From positions 1-26,721 of IMG/VR virus record IMGVR_UViG_3300023284_000090: a stretch of 26,721 nt of DNA. One strand, written 5' to 3'. The notes beneath the pieces are model-generated. The model saw only the letters and a program-made list of their open reading frames with translations, was not told the DNA's origin and did not search any database. Made by a program: the position numbers and the translations under genes. This DNA is from a virus. Below, in pieces: positions 8,028-15,640 of this stretch. Within the stretch, counting starts at the first letter, position 1. Each line of letters opens with the position of its first letter.

Positions 8028-10118
8028 TCAAACCCCTATGTCATTCCCAAGTTTTATAATAATATCTGCTAGACTTGGCACCGTTATACCAGCCGCACCA
8101 GTTGATCCATCTATCAGTATGCCAGCAGCTTGTAGAATTGGAATGAATTGTGCAACAAATGGAGGTACTGTGATGACTTGCAGTCCAACACCCGATTGTA
8201 TAATTAAAGCTAGAAGTTGAGCACCAGCGCCACTGAAAGTCTCTATACCAATACCAGATTGAGTAAGAGTTGTCAATAATTGGGCTCCGGCACCGCTGAA
8301 AAGTTCTATACCAGCACCAGCTTGAGCAAGATTGGAGAGTAGCTGAATCCCCGTTCCGCTAATCGTTTCCACGCCCACACCAACCTGAAGAAGCTGGGTA
8401 AGAAGTTGGTTACCGACACCGGAAGGTTGCATAACACCCACACCAGATTGAAGTAGCTGGGACAGGAGTTGAACGCCCGTTCCCGTTATCGCAATTGTGT
8501 GAGTGCCCACACCCGATTGAAGGAGTTGGGCAAGAAGTTGTATACCAGAGCCAGATGGCTGCATAAAGCCTACGCCGGATTGGAGAAGTTGCGCCAGTAA
8601 CTGAATGCCAGTTCCACTAAACGTTTGCACCCCAACACCGGATTGAAGAAGTTGAGCTAATAGCTGAACCCCGGTACCCGAAGGCTGCATGACGCCCACA
8701 CCGGCCTGAAGGAGTTGGGCTAGGAGTTGAACGCCTGTACCGCTAAATGTCTCTGCACCGACGCCGACCTGTAAAAGCTGGGCCAGTAATTGAGCACCAG
8801 ATCCAGAAGGCTGCATAACACCAACACCGGCTTGAAGTAGCTGAGCTAGCAATTGAGCACCAGTACCAACAGCAGTTTCTGTGTGAACTCCTACACCGGC
8901 TTGAAGTAGCTGAGCTAGCAATTGAACGCCAGTACCTGATGGCTGCATAACGCCGACACCGGCTTGAAGTAGCTGAGCCAAAAGTTGAATACTTGTACCA
9001 CTGAAGGTTTCCACACCAACACCGGCTTGAAGTAGTTGAGCTAGCAGTTGGACACCAGTACCTGATGGCTGCATAACACCGACACCAGCCTGGAGTAACT
9101 GAGCTAATAGTTGTACACCTGTCCCACTAAACGTCTGTACACCGACACCAGATTGTATAGGGTTTGATAAAATCTGAACACCGGTTCCAATAAACTTTTC
9201 TTCACCCACACCTGCTTGAGTCACATTCTCAAGAAGCTGAACACCGGCGCCAGAGGGCTGCATAACACCTACACCGGCCTGAAGTAACTGAGCTAGAAGT
9301 TGAATTCCGACACCACTGGCAGCAGGGGGGCCTGATGACGATATATAGGAATTCAAAAAAGGCTGACCCGGAATCATAAATGAATGATTACCAGCGAAAG
9401 CGGCAATATTATTTTGCCAATGTATTATACGAGTTATGGATGCTGCCACGGCAGCGGCGGCAACAGCGGGTCTAATAGGATATCTTTGACTTGGGTAATA
9501 AATATCTGGCGGATGAACGAAGTCCGTTAAAGTTCCTGACTCAGTGTTTACAGTTCCATACTTATCCGCTCGATTACGGATCATGGGCCGATAGGCAACC
9601 AAACCATTTGGGATAAACAAGGGACTGGCGCCGGAACCGAGAATTGCAGCCTCTGCGGCGCTCAACTCCCGATCCCACATGGCGTACTCGGCCATGGCGC
9701 CGACAAAGGCCCCCCCACCGGTTCCATTCTGTCCGATTCTATGCACGTCGGTGGACGAGATCGGACTAACCTCGGAACCACCCGACAGGTCTATATCCAG
9801 AACGCCGTCGAGATAGACCTGGACCCGCTTTGGAGACGCCCCAGCCTCTACCGTCAGAAGCACGTGATACCATTGATTCACGTTTAGCGTAGAGCCACCA
9901 TTATTAGTATCGTCTATCTTGCAGTTAAGGGTGTCTTGACTGGGCGAGTTGTCCCGCACGGCGAGCCAGTGTGGTTCCGAGACATCAGCAATCGTGGCGA
10001 TAGTCTGACCACCTGTGTCGGCCGTCGTACGAAATCGGACGCTAAGTGAGACCGCCGCAGAGTTCGGGTTAGCGAAGTGCGGGAAATCGAGCCGTGCTGA
10101 TGCGAATGTCGTCGCCAC
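8028..10118 (-). CDS. LamG-domain virion protein with 18 tandem 21-residue repeats
   Basis: A 696-residue protein starting at GTG (10118); no ATG lies nearby and AGAG precedes it weakly. Residues 1-170 form a LamG/concanavalin-A-like domain: NQWYHVLLTV near 81-90, VYLDGVLDID at 101-110 and AEYAMWDRELS at 143-153. LamG domains often bind glycans. Residues 171-268 are a linker. Residues 269-650 are 18 tandem units, each a 16-residue core (typically GTGVQLLAQLLQAGVG) plus a five-residue joint that tends to alternate between VMQPS and VETFS/VQTFS. Units 7 and 13 have a two-residue longer joint. Residues 651-696 end the protein. The repeat probably makes a long regular fibre or solenoid holding out the LamG head or binding it to the virion. 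Function is inferred; no chaperone or intramolecular cleavage domain is visible. Confidence 0.8.
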   Translation of the reverse strand: MATTFASARLDFPHFANPNSAAVSLSVRFRTTADTGGQTIATIADVSEPHWLAVRDNSPSQDTLNCKIDDTNNGGSTLNVNQWYHVLLTVEAGASPKRVQVYLDGVLDIDLSGGSEVSPISSTDVHRIGQNGTGGGAFVGAMAEYAMWDRELSAAEAAILGSGASPLFIPNGLVAYRPMIRNRADKYGTVNTESGTLTDFVHPPDIYYPSQRYPIRPAVAAAAVAASITRIIHWQNNIAAFAGNHSFMIPGQPFLNSYISSSGPPAASGVGIQLLAQLLQAGVGVMQPSGAGVQLLENVTQAGVGEEKFIGTGVQILSNPIQSGVGVQTFSGTGVQLLAQLLQAGVGVMQPSGTGVQLLAQLLQAGVGVETFSGTSIQLLAQLLQAGVGVMQPSGTGVQLLAQLLQAGVGVHTETAVGTGAQLLAQLLQAGVGVMQPSGSGAQLLAQLLQVGVGAETFSGTGVQLLAQLLQAGVGVMQPSGTGVQLLAQLLQSGVGVQTFSGTGIQLLAQLLQSGVGFMQPSGSGIQLLAQLLQSGVGTHTIAITGTGVQLLSQLLQSGVGVMQPSGVGNQLLTQLLQVGVGVETISGTGIQLLSNLAQAGAGIELFSGAGAQLLTTLTQSGIGIETFSGAGAQLLALIIQSGVGLQVITVPPFVAQFIPILQAAGILIDGSTGAAGITVPSLADIIIKLGNDIGV
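8169..9314 (-). repeat. Coding tandem repeat, 18 units of about 63 bp
   Basis: The DNA repeats with a 63-base period (69 bases for units 7 and 13), in frame with the protein. Most units differ at silent sites, but 8824-8856 and 8893-8925 are identical over 33 bases, 69 bases apart, which suggests recent local duplication or gene conversion inside an older array. Units 2, 3 and 15-18 are the most diverged, so turnover seems concentrated in the centre. Confidence 0.9.
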
Positions 10119-10121
10119 GGT

Positions 10122-10634
10122 TTAAGTCTCTTTGACGTGGATCGCCAGCAGTTGAAAATCACCCGCCGCCGTGTCACCTCCATCAGCCTGGTCCCGCTCC
10201 AGTTTGAATCGGAACGCATCGCCAGCTACAACACTATCCATTTGCGCCCCATTGGTGAACGTTATTGTTGATAAAAATAGTGCGTCCTGAGTATCATTAG
10301 CAGTCTGAGTAACCGCTTGCTCAGCCGCGAAATCGTTCGCCCCGCCGAGATCAACCCCAGCCTCTACTCGTTCTAGAAACCCGTCCAACTTCACGTCATC
10401 TGTCGTGTTGGCCGTATCCATTGCTCCCCAGACTTCAACCGTAAGCCCACCACCACCGTAGTGCTCAGGCATAATAGCTTGCCAAATCATACTTTCGTTG
10501 GCACCACTGTCAGCGAAATCCAAAACCAATCTAATCCCTGTAGTCGCTGTTATCTCGTCTACGGTGGCCGGATTCGATGTAGGCGGAATACCACCCAGCG
10601 CCTCAAATACTGCCAATGTATCTCCAGATGCCAT
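10122..10634 (-). CDS. Phage virion-type protein of unknown function
   Basis: This 170-residue acidic protein starts MASGDTLAVFEALGG and contains RLVLDFADSGANESMIWQAI, MPEHYGGGGLTVEVWGAM, FERVEAG-like and ITFTNGAQMDSVVAGD segments, ending FQLLAIHVKET. This layout (a 'Met-Pro-x-His-Tyr-x-Gly-Gly-Gly-Leu-Thr-Val' core strand and a C-terminal 'Gly-Asp-x-Phe-Arg-Phe-Lys-Leu-x-Arg-Asp') recurs among uncharacterised structural proteins of tailed phages and suggests a single beta-sandwich. It lies in a run of display-type genes. It may be a head or neck decoration subunit; that is inference. Confidence 0.65.
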   Translation of the reverse strand: MASGDTLAVFEALGGIPPTSNPATVDEITATTGIRLVLDFADSGANESMIWQAIMPEHYGGGGLTVEVWGAMDTANTTDDVKLDGFLERVEAGVDLGGANDFAAEQAVTQTANDTQDALFLSTITFTNGAQMDSVVAGDAFRFKLERDQADGGDTAAGDFQLLAIHVKET

Positions 10635-10638
10635 GTCC

Positions 10639-10911
10639 TTAATCCAATGCTGTTCCTACTTCGCCACCAGTTGACCTACCACTAATTACTGTGTCGAAGT
10701 TCGCGCTGTTGAGCGCCGTGTCCAATGCCGACAACTCGGTATCCAACGCCGCCTTAATACCTTCTATAGGGGTACCCGTAACCAACGGATTTGCCGTTAC
10801 GAATTTCGTCCTCACAAGATTAAGTTTCACCATCTCTGCTCGCATTATACTTAAAGAATTGGCGGCAGCGTTGATAAGAACCTGAACCTTTTTATTATCT
10901 GTGTTAGCCAT
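10639..10911 (-). CDS. Small hypothetical protein
   Basis: This 90-residue, mostly helical protein (LINAAANSLSIMRAEMVKLN, then IEGIKAALDTELSALDTALN) is not recognised. The ATG has a good AAGGAG seven bases upstream. It sits inside the display-protein cassette and ends with a Gly-rich tail. Helical character differs from its beta-rich neighbours, so it could be an assembly partner or adaptor instead of a displayed domain, but nothing in the sequence decides this. Confidence 0.6.
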   Translation of the reverse strand: MANTDNKKVQVLINAAANSLSIMRAEMVKLNLVRTKFVTANPLVTGTPIEGIKAALDTELSALDTALNSANFDTVISGRSTGGEVGTALD

Positions 10912-10922
10912 ATTTAATCTCC

Positions 10923-11693
10923 TTAAACCACAGTAAAGATCGTAATAATTCTATCATCCGGAGCGCCAGGTGTACCGCCGGTCGCGGAAAATTTAAGCGT
11001 AATTATGGACCCGTTTAAATCAGCCGCCACCGCATCGTACTGATACACACCATCACCTATCTCTGTTACAGTTCCCCCAGCCGCCGAAAAAGAACCAGCA
11101 CTGTCAATAGCTCTTTCGACAGTTATCCCTGTCGCTCCCGTCACTGGGGTAACATGATCCGATGCCGCCACGAACAAAAAGTGGATATCATCAAGAGCCG
11201 TGTTGGTTTGAATACCTATTGCTCTGGCGATCTTGTTAATGGCATCCGTCGCGAACTTAGTGGCTGCGAAAGCGTTGGCGTTGATGGCGGCGGCCGTGAG
11301 AACATTGGCCCCCATTCCAGTCACCTGAACGTCGAGTGTATCGGTTCCTAATGCGGCGAACAATGAGTCATATACCGTTGCGTTGACTACCATAAACTCA
11401 AGACGTACGGGAAGCATTAATGAATCATCGTTGATCAATAAGGTTAGAAATCCCTCGGTATCAGTATCTCCAGTTGAAAGATCCAACGTGTAGTATCCAT
11501 CTGCACTAGTGATAGCCGCAACAGTACCAGTTATAGCAGTAACAACGAGTGCGGTAGCGCCATTATATTTAATCAATTCAGCTTCATCAGCACCAGCGAT
11601 AGTCATAGTTGTAACAGGTGTAAATCCATCGCCAACGGCAACCACAGGCCCGACGAGAACCTCAACTGCGGTATCTGCTTTTAAGAACAACAA
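10923..11693 (-). CDS. Beta-rich phage virion-type protein
   Basis: This 256-residue protein starts at TTG (11693) with AGGAG eight bases upstream and no ATG nearby. Residues about 1-105 look like one beta-sandwich (VTTMTIAGADEAELIKYNGA, GYYTLDLSTGDTDTEGFLTL), followed by a linker with DVQVTGMGANVLTAAAINAN and a helix, then a second beta domain (residues about 170-256; ITVERAIDSAGSFSAAGG, GVYQYDAVAADLNGSIITLK). The middle linker type is common in phage structural proteins between two Ig-like parts. Probably displayed on the capsid or neck; not matched to a named family. Confidence 0.6.
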   Translation of the reverse strand: MLFLKADTAVEVLVGPVVAVGDGFTPVTTMTIAGADEAELIKYNGATALVVTAITGTVAAITSADGYYTLDLSTGDTDTEGFLTLLINDDSLMLPVRLEFMVVNATVYDSLFAALGTDTLDVQVTGMGANVLTAAAINANAFAATKFATDAINKIARAIGIQTNTALDDIHFLFVAASDHVTPVTGATGITVERAIDSAGSFSAAGGTVTEIGDGVYQYDAVAADLNGSIITLKFSATGGTPGAPDDRIITIFTVV

Positions 11694-11704
11694 CGTCCTT
11701 ACTC

Positions 11705-12394
11705 CTATGCCAAATTGTGCTTCGTGTGGTGATACATCGCAATTGGGATACTCACTCCTGAGGGTGCAGCTTCTATAACACAGCCGAGCGTGGAGTTATC
11801 CGCAGCGCCGCCGCCATGCGTCCAACTCAAGGTAACGGAACCAGCGCCATCCTCCGATGCCGCCCACATGTCGAAATTCGATCCAAAATCCGCAAGTTCT
11901 GCCTCGCCACCACCTGGTACAAAGTTGGAGGCAGTTCCCAGCCAGCCAGCAATACAGAACCCGAGATCGTCAGCACCTTGGGTAACTGCAACACTTCCAG
12001 GACTAGTGGCCCCTTCGTCCGTTTGCTTATCGCTCAATGGCGTCGTAGAGTCCATATTGGTCATGGACACGGCAACAGCTTCAACCTTCTGCGCGTTGCT
12101 ATTGTCTATCGTGATCTGAACGTCGGCCGTCTTAGGTGTTGGACCGGTATGCCGCCATATCTCCAATCGTAGCTTCCCATGAGTAGGGTTGAAATCCGCA
12201 AACTTGGTCAACGCTTGATTCGCAGTCGGCTGGTCCCAGATAACTGATAACACTTCCTTACCGGCGTCGGTGACTTCAAGGAGAATCCCGACTAGCAAGC
12301 CCTCACCCGAATTCACCACATGGGAGGCGGGCACGCTCGCCTGGTTACCGTCGAATGAACCGGTCGTGACAGTCTGGGTCGCTACTTGTACCAT
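11705..12394 (-). CDS. Beta-sandwich virion-type protein
   Basis: This 229-residue protein shows alternating strands (LLVGILLEV, KLRLEIWRHTG, DVQITIDN, VEAVAVSM) in a jelly-roll-like pattern and ends with SIPIAMYHHTKHNLA. A C-terminal 'Ile-Pro-x-x-x-x-His-His' tail like this is seen at the ends of many uncharacterised phage display proteins. The start ATG lies 12 bases after the upstream stop with only a weak binding site, so translational coupling is likely. No catalytic motif seen. Confidence 0.6.
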   Translation of the reverse strand: MVQVATQTVTTGSFDGNQASVPASHVVNSGEGLLVGILLEVTDAGKEVLSVIWDQPTANQALTKFADFNPTHGKLRLEIWRHTGPTPKTADVQITIDNSNAQKVEAVAVSMTNMDSTTPLSDKQTDEGATSPGSVAVTQGADDLGFCIAGWLGTASNFVPGGGEAELADFGSNFDMWAASEDGAGSVTLSWTHGGGAADNSTLGCVIEAAPSGVSIPIAMYHHTKHNLA

Positions 12395-12406
12395 GACATA
12401 GCTCGT

Positions 12407-13405
12407 TTATGTGGCAGTCGGACCCTGAGGGAAAGCCACCGTCCAAGAGGTCATGCTAATTGTGGCGCCACTAACGATAGCCAAAGTGTTGAAGTTAAAG
12501 TCACCGGCCGATGTATCGGCGTGACCGTCTATGTGACTATTCAACGGCGTTGGGAACGAATTAGAGGACGATGCACGAACATAGTTAAGAGTAGCAGTCG
12601 CATCCGCAGAAGTATCATCTGCAATCGCGTTAGCCGTGCCAAGTGCATTCGGTGAATCATCAGAGGCAGCACCAAATGCCGGAGTTCCAAGATCCAGCGA
12701 GAACAATAGGGTACCAGTCGTTGCCGCATTCGGATCAACAGGCTGCGAACCAGACCGCCCTTCAAGCATACCGTCTGCGGTTCCCTCGTCAAGAAGGTCA
12801 AGCGCCGGATCAAGCGCCGCCTGAGCGAACGCGATACTGACATTAGTAACCAGTGTATACAGAACGTCGGGGTCTCCCCGGTGAACCGTTTCACTGAAGA
12901 ACTCTTGCGTCTCAGGTAGAGGATCTGCTCCAGAACCGTCCTCACCACGCTCCCGAACATTACCAGCAGCACGCTCCTCATCCTCGCCAGCGTATAGCGG
13001 CCATTCAGCCAACAGCATACCGTGTCGGGTTAATCGCTGACCAACCGTACGGGCACCAATCTGAACAGTACCTATTCGACCAGGAACGTGCTGTCCTTCT
13101 ATGTCTATAGCAAGTTTCTCAGCGAGCAAGTCAGCAAGAACGGCGTCAGAACGAGGCTCTGAATGTTCGGCCCACAGACTCTCGAATTCGGCAAGTGGAT
13201 CAGGACCAAGCTGGCGACGAAACTTAGCCAGAATATACTCATGCTCATCCTTGAAATGCATGTTGTACAAATTCTGGAGAGCCCAATCCTGGCCAAAGAT
13301 GGCAACGTCGGAATTACTCTTTGAGTAACGGCTAGGCTGTGTGAACGCCGCCGCCCAATCCTTGGAAGCCTGGTCAAGAGTTACAGTGTCTAGAGTTCGT
13401 GCCAT
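12407..13405 (-). CDS. Two-domain virion-type protein (unknown N-domain, phage beta C-domain)
   Basis: This 332-residue protein has two clear parts. Residues 1-175 are charged and mixed, with WAAAFTQPSRYSKS and FKDEHEYILAKFRRQLGPDP, and are not recognised. Residues about 190-332 (IAFAQAALDPALDLLDEGTA, MLEGRSGSQPVDPN, TGTLLFSLDLGTPAFGAAS, DTSADATATLNYVRASSSN, DFNFNTLAIVSGATISMTSW) match a module that commonly stands alone in tailed phages near head-tail genes. The protein therefore looks like a fusion of an anchoring or novel N-domain with a common displayed domain. AAGGAAAG precedes the ATG. It directly follows the head-tail connector gene. Confidence 0.65.
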   Translation of the reverse strand: MARTLDTVTLDQASKDWAAAFTQPSRYSKSNSDVAIFGQDWALQNLYNMHFKDEHEYILAKFRRQLGPDPLAEFESLWAEHSEPRSDAVLADLLAEKLAIDIEGQHVPGRIGTVQIGARTVGQRLTRHGMLLAEWPLYAGEDEERAAGNVRERGEDGSGADPLPETQEFFSETVHRGDPDVLYTLVTNVSIAFAQAALDPALDLLDEGTADGMLEGRSGSQPVDPNAATTGTLLFSLDLGTPAFGAASDDSPNALGTANAIADDTSADATATLNYVRASSSNSFPTPLNSHIDGHADTSAGDFNFNTLAIVSGATISMTSWTVAFPQGPTAT

Positions 13406-13438
13406 TTTGATCTTTCCTTTTAGAAGTCGGTAATTAAA

Positions 13439-14083
13439 TTAATCACCACGAACCAATCTAACATTCATGCTAGATCTAAGCAATTCCTCAAGCCATAGGT
13501 CGGCTTCTGGATACTCCGGAATAAGAAAATCATTCACTAGAGAAGATTTCACGCCAGTTGCACCAGCAGCTAGGTTCTTGCCTAAAGTTTGCGAAGTGGT
13601 CTCAAACCACCGCTCCTCCTCTAAAGGCCCAAGCTTATCCTTACGTCTAAAAATCTCACCGGTATCGCCTTGTTCTGGACGAGTACCTGTACTATCAGTT
13701 AGGTCTTGCTTAGGGACAGGGAGGGGCGGGTCAGGTGCCAAAGTACCACAAATAGCTGCTCGTAATGCATATTCAGATGTAGCTTTAAGAATCTGACGAG
13801 GTATAGCATCAGAACCGGATAGCAAAAAACCATCATCATCGAAAGCATCTAGTCGAGGCCACTCTAACCCTTGGTCCTTGACTTTTCGAAGCCCACGAAA
13901 TCGGCGGCCAAAACGCTTGTCAATATAATCTGACGCACGAATAATGGCCTCCTGTTGTTCTACGCTAGTGAAATCAACCCACGCAGAATTACCACGATCA
14001 CCATGATGTGTGGTTACACTTGCTACACTAATGTACGCATTAGCGCCGGCATCTCCAGAACCAGTTTCAACCAAGAACGCCAT
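13439..14083 (-). CDS. Head-tail connector (DnaT-like/Ad1 type)
   Basis: A 214-residue protein. Its N-terminus follows the phage family often named 'DnaT-like ssDNA-binding protein': FLVETGSGDAGANAYISVAS, then HHGDRGNSAWVDF, EAIIRASDYIDKRFGRRFRG and GLEWPRLDAFDDDGFLL, with IPRQILKATSEYALRAA. Members with this pattern in virion operons act as connector proteins below the portal; the DnaT name is not supported here by any replication context. A strong GGAGGTGAG site precedes the ATG. The residues from about 130 on are longer and more charged than in typical members. Downstream lies a display-protein cassette separating it from the head-closure gene, which usually follows directly. Confidence 0.78.
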   Translation of the reverse strand: MAFLVETGSGDAGANAYISVASVTTHHGDRGNSAWVDFTSVEQQEAIIRASDYIDKRFGRRFRGLRKVKDQGLEWPRLDAFDDDGFLLSGSDAIPRQILKATSEYALRAAICGTLAPDPPLPVPKQDLTDSTGTRPEQGDTGEIFRRKDKLGPLEEERWFETTSQTLGKNLAAGATGVKSSLVNDFLIPEYPEADLWLEELLRSSMNVRLVRGD

Positions 14084-14111
14084 AACTCACCTCCATTAGA
14101 GGCGAGCCGGA

Positions 14112-14330
14112 TTACATCCCGCCCGCACCCTTATCCGGACCCTTAAGTCCTGGTGACAGACCACGAACCTGAGGAGCTGGATTAGGTCGGTTCACACGAG
14201 AAGGGCCAAGGTTCTTGTTGGACGGACCTGTACGGCGATTAGCCATTGACTTGTCCATCATCGCTCTACCAGTACCAACCGTGGTGCCCATGTTACTGCG
14301 CTTGCTTGGCTCACCCACACTTACAGCCAT
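14112..14330 (-). CDS. Small basic, disordered protein
   Basis: This 72-residue protein is rich in Gly, Pro, Asn, Arg and Lys (PSRVNRPNPAPQVRGLSPGL) with no predicted regular fold. AAGGAG lies seven bases before the ATG, which supports real translation. It follows a small hairpin (14350-14366). It may be a minor virion or DNA-packaging-associated peptide; not recognised. Confidence 0.55.
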   Translation of the reverse strand: MAVSVGEPSKRSNMGTTVGTGRAMMDKSMANRRTGPSNKNLGPSRVNRPNPAPQVRGLSPGLKGPDKGAGGM

Positions 14331-14349
14331 ATCTTTATCTCCTTGTTAA

Positions 14350-14366
14350 GGGGTGTCAACCACCCC
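14350..14366 (-). other. GGGGTG/CACCCC stem-loop
   Basis: A perfect 6-bp stem with five-base loop between two small genes. On the coding strand it is followed by TTAAC, too short a T-run for a confident terminator. It contains a TTGACA, but the -10 at the right distance is poor, so I do not call a promoter. Confidence 0.4.
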
Positions 14367-14373
14367 TATTCGG

Positions 14374-14673
14374 TTAAGTCTTGGCACTGACCACTTCCGG
14401 CGCGTAGGCGATGTAGTCGTTGTCCGTCGCCAATGGGCCAGCGGGGGTCGCACCAATCTGCACAACCGTGTCGAAATATCCTGCCGGATAAACCGGCTCA
14501 GCATTAGCTCCAGATTCAACAGGTTGAGAAGCATTCAATCCCGTGATAGCCTGTGCTATATGCTGGGCATTCGTTTGACCATCATCGTTGTTGAGGATGA
14601 CTTCACGAACACGGTTACGATCATTGGTCACGCCTTGATCAGTACGTGTGATTAAAAATAGTCCTGCTGCCAT
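14374..14673 (-). CDS. Small hypothetical phage protein
   Basis: This 99-residue protein (MAAGLFLITRTDQGVTNDRN, a middle helix TNAQHIAQAITGLN, then PVYPAGYFDTVVQIG) is not recognised. AAGGA precedes the ATG, and a candidate promoter lies about 35 bases upstream. Context between capsid-associated and connector genes suggests a head or neck role, without further support. Confidence 0.6.
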   Translation of the reverse strand: MAAGLFLITRTDQGVTNDRNRVREVILNNDDGQTNAQHIAQAITGLNASQPVESGANAEPVYPAGYFDTVVQIGATPAGPLATDNDYIAYAPEVVSAKT

Positions 14674-14707
14674 GGTTCCTTACTCCTGTCCAAAACGTAA
14701 CTTTAAA

Positions 14708-14735
14708 ATAATACTATAAGATAACTTCGTGTTAA
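14708..14735 (-). promoter_or_regulatory. Candidate sigma-70 promoter
   Basis: On the minus strand TTAACA (14735-14730, 5 of 6 to consensus), a 16-base spacer and TATTAT (14713-14708, 5 of 6) lie in an A/T-rich gap. It would drive the small gene at 14673 and the connector/display genes after it. It lies just after a perfect GCAAAT/ATTTGC hairpin that contains the previous stop codon. Confidence 0.42.
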
Positions 14736-14750
14736 GCAAATCCTATTTGC
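14736..14750 (-). other. GCAAAT/ATTTGC stem-loop over a stop codon
   Basis: A perfect 6-bp stem with a three-base loop. It contains the TAG of the Lys-rich gene and touches the -35 of the candidate promoter. No T-run follows. It may be a 3'-end or attenuation element. Confidence 0.35.
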
Positions 14751-14886
14751 GTTTCACTGCACCGGATTTCAACTCACCCTGAAGTTTACTCTTTTGAGCC
14801 TTAGTAAGCGGAGAGCCGCTAGACAGAAGAAAGCCAATCTGTTTAGCAGATTTTTTCTTCTTGCCCCCTGATTTCTTAACCGCCAT
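14743..14886 (-). CDS. Lys-rich 47-residue phage protein
   Basis: From the ATG at 14886 the product begins MAVKKSGGKKKKSAKQIGFL and ends KSKLQGELKSGAVKRK. The frame is open to 14931, but this ATG lies two bases after the upstream stop (TAG GA ATG) with GAGGCGTAGGA before it, so the shorter start is preferred. Small proteins of this shape, with a basic N-terminus followed by 'SAKQIG-x-LLSSGSPLTKAQKSKL', are common in phage head regions. It may bind DNA or the portal; unknown. Confidence 0.65.
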   Translation of the reverse strand: MAVKKSGGKKKKSAKQIGFLLSSGSPLTKAQKSKLQGELKSGAVKRK

Positions 14887-14888
14887 TC

Positions 14889-15551
14889 CTACGCCTCTAA
14901 TGCCGTCTCCATGGCTTTGGTACGTGTCCAACCAGGGATTGCTGCTTCAACGTCGTCTCGGGTTATGCCGGCTCTGCCGTATGCTTCCTCAACAGCGTTC
15001 AATTTTGGCTTGCCCGCCATCGGGCCTGTCACAACCCAATGAGAATTGACATCAGGGTCCAGCTTCAGTATCGCCGTCCGCATGTCGACATTTATCACCG
15101 TCTCCGGTTCAGTCGGCTCCGGCCGGTTCGCTGCTTCCGGGAACTCGGGAACCCCGGCGTGTCTGTGTCCGTCCCGATCGGAATCAAACCCGGTATTCCT
15201 GGCTTCGGCTTCAGCATCGCTAACGGAGACATCTGCTCCTTGTGGGGTAGGTCTCTCCCGAGACGATCGAACTCGGCTCCGAACACTTGTTGCCGGCCCC
15301 GATTCGGTTTCCTTATAAACTTCATCTGTGCCACCGGCTACTTCCTCCTCCAAAGCTAAAGCTTGATCGTATTCGACGGTCCCCCGTGCGTACGCACCAT
15401 AAAAACTTAGAACTCTGAGCACAGCACCCATCTTATCGGATGCTTGAATAATATGGGATACTCCCTTCACAAACGGATGACCGTTTATGTTAATTGTTTG
15501 ATCCTTACGAGGCCCAAACAAACGAAATTGATACTGCATTACTTGTGACAT
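14889..15551 (-). CDS. Head-region protein with Mu gp35/HI1506-like C-terminus
   Basis: A 220-residue protein if the third of three ATGs is used (15551; TGGAG lies six bases before it; the frame also starts at 15557). The N-terminus, with YQFRLFGPRKDQTININGHP, is beta-like. The middle (residues about 75-145) is charged and probably disordered. The C-terminus, AILKLDPDVNSHWVVTG then KLNAVEEAYGRAGITRDDVE, resembles the C-terminal fold of Mu gp35/HI1506-type proteins found next to capsid genes ('Asp-x-x-x-x-x-His-Trp', then a helix-turn-helix-like end). It may be a head-completion or decoration factor. Only the C-terminal match is suggestive. Confidence 0.6.
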   Translation of the reverse strand: MSQVMQYQFRLFGPRKDQTININGHPFVKGVSHIIQASDKMGAVLRVLSFYGAYARGTVEYDQALALEEEVAGGTDEVYKETESGPATSVRSRVRSSRERPTPQGADVSVSDAEAEARNTGFDSDRDGHRHAGVPEFPEAANRPEPTEPETVINVDMRTAILKLDPDVNSHWVVTGPMAGKPKLNAVEEAYGRAGITRDDVEAAIPGWTRTKAMETALEA

Positions 15552-15593
15552 CATCATCTCCAGTTAATTAGTGGGGGGATCTTTTGTCCCGTA

Positions 15594-15620
15594 TCAAAAC
15601 ACCCTATCACATGAGGGTAG
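15594..15620 (-). terminator. Candidate intrinsic terminator after second capsid-adjacent paralogue
   Basis: On the minus strand TACCCT, an eight-base loop and AGGGTG form a 6-bp stem (one G-U pair) followed by TTTTGAT. It lies just after the 15641 gene. The stem is modest, so it probably ends only part of the strong capsid transcript. Confidence 0.45.
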
Positions 15621-15640
15621 CGGTAAGCAAATCCCCTGAA

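Noticed and set aside
8169-9314. Regular repeat of about 63 bases that might look like a CRISPR or direct-repeat array
   Set aside because: The period is in frame with a long open gene, there are no unique spacers, and silent differences show protein-level selection.
13439-14083. DnaT-like ssDNA-binding replication protein
   Set aside because: The name is a database habit; the gene lies in the head-tail block with no replication genes, so a connector role is better supported.
14350-14360. TTGACA within the GGGGTG hairpin as a promoter
   Set aside because: The hexamer at 17 bases is AAAGAT (3 of 6), and the TTGACA is explained by the hairpin loop and stem.
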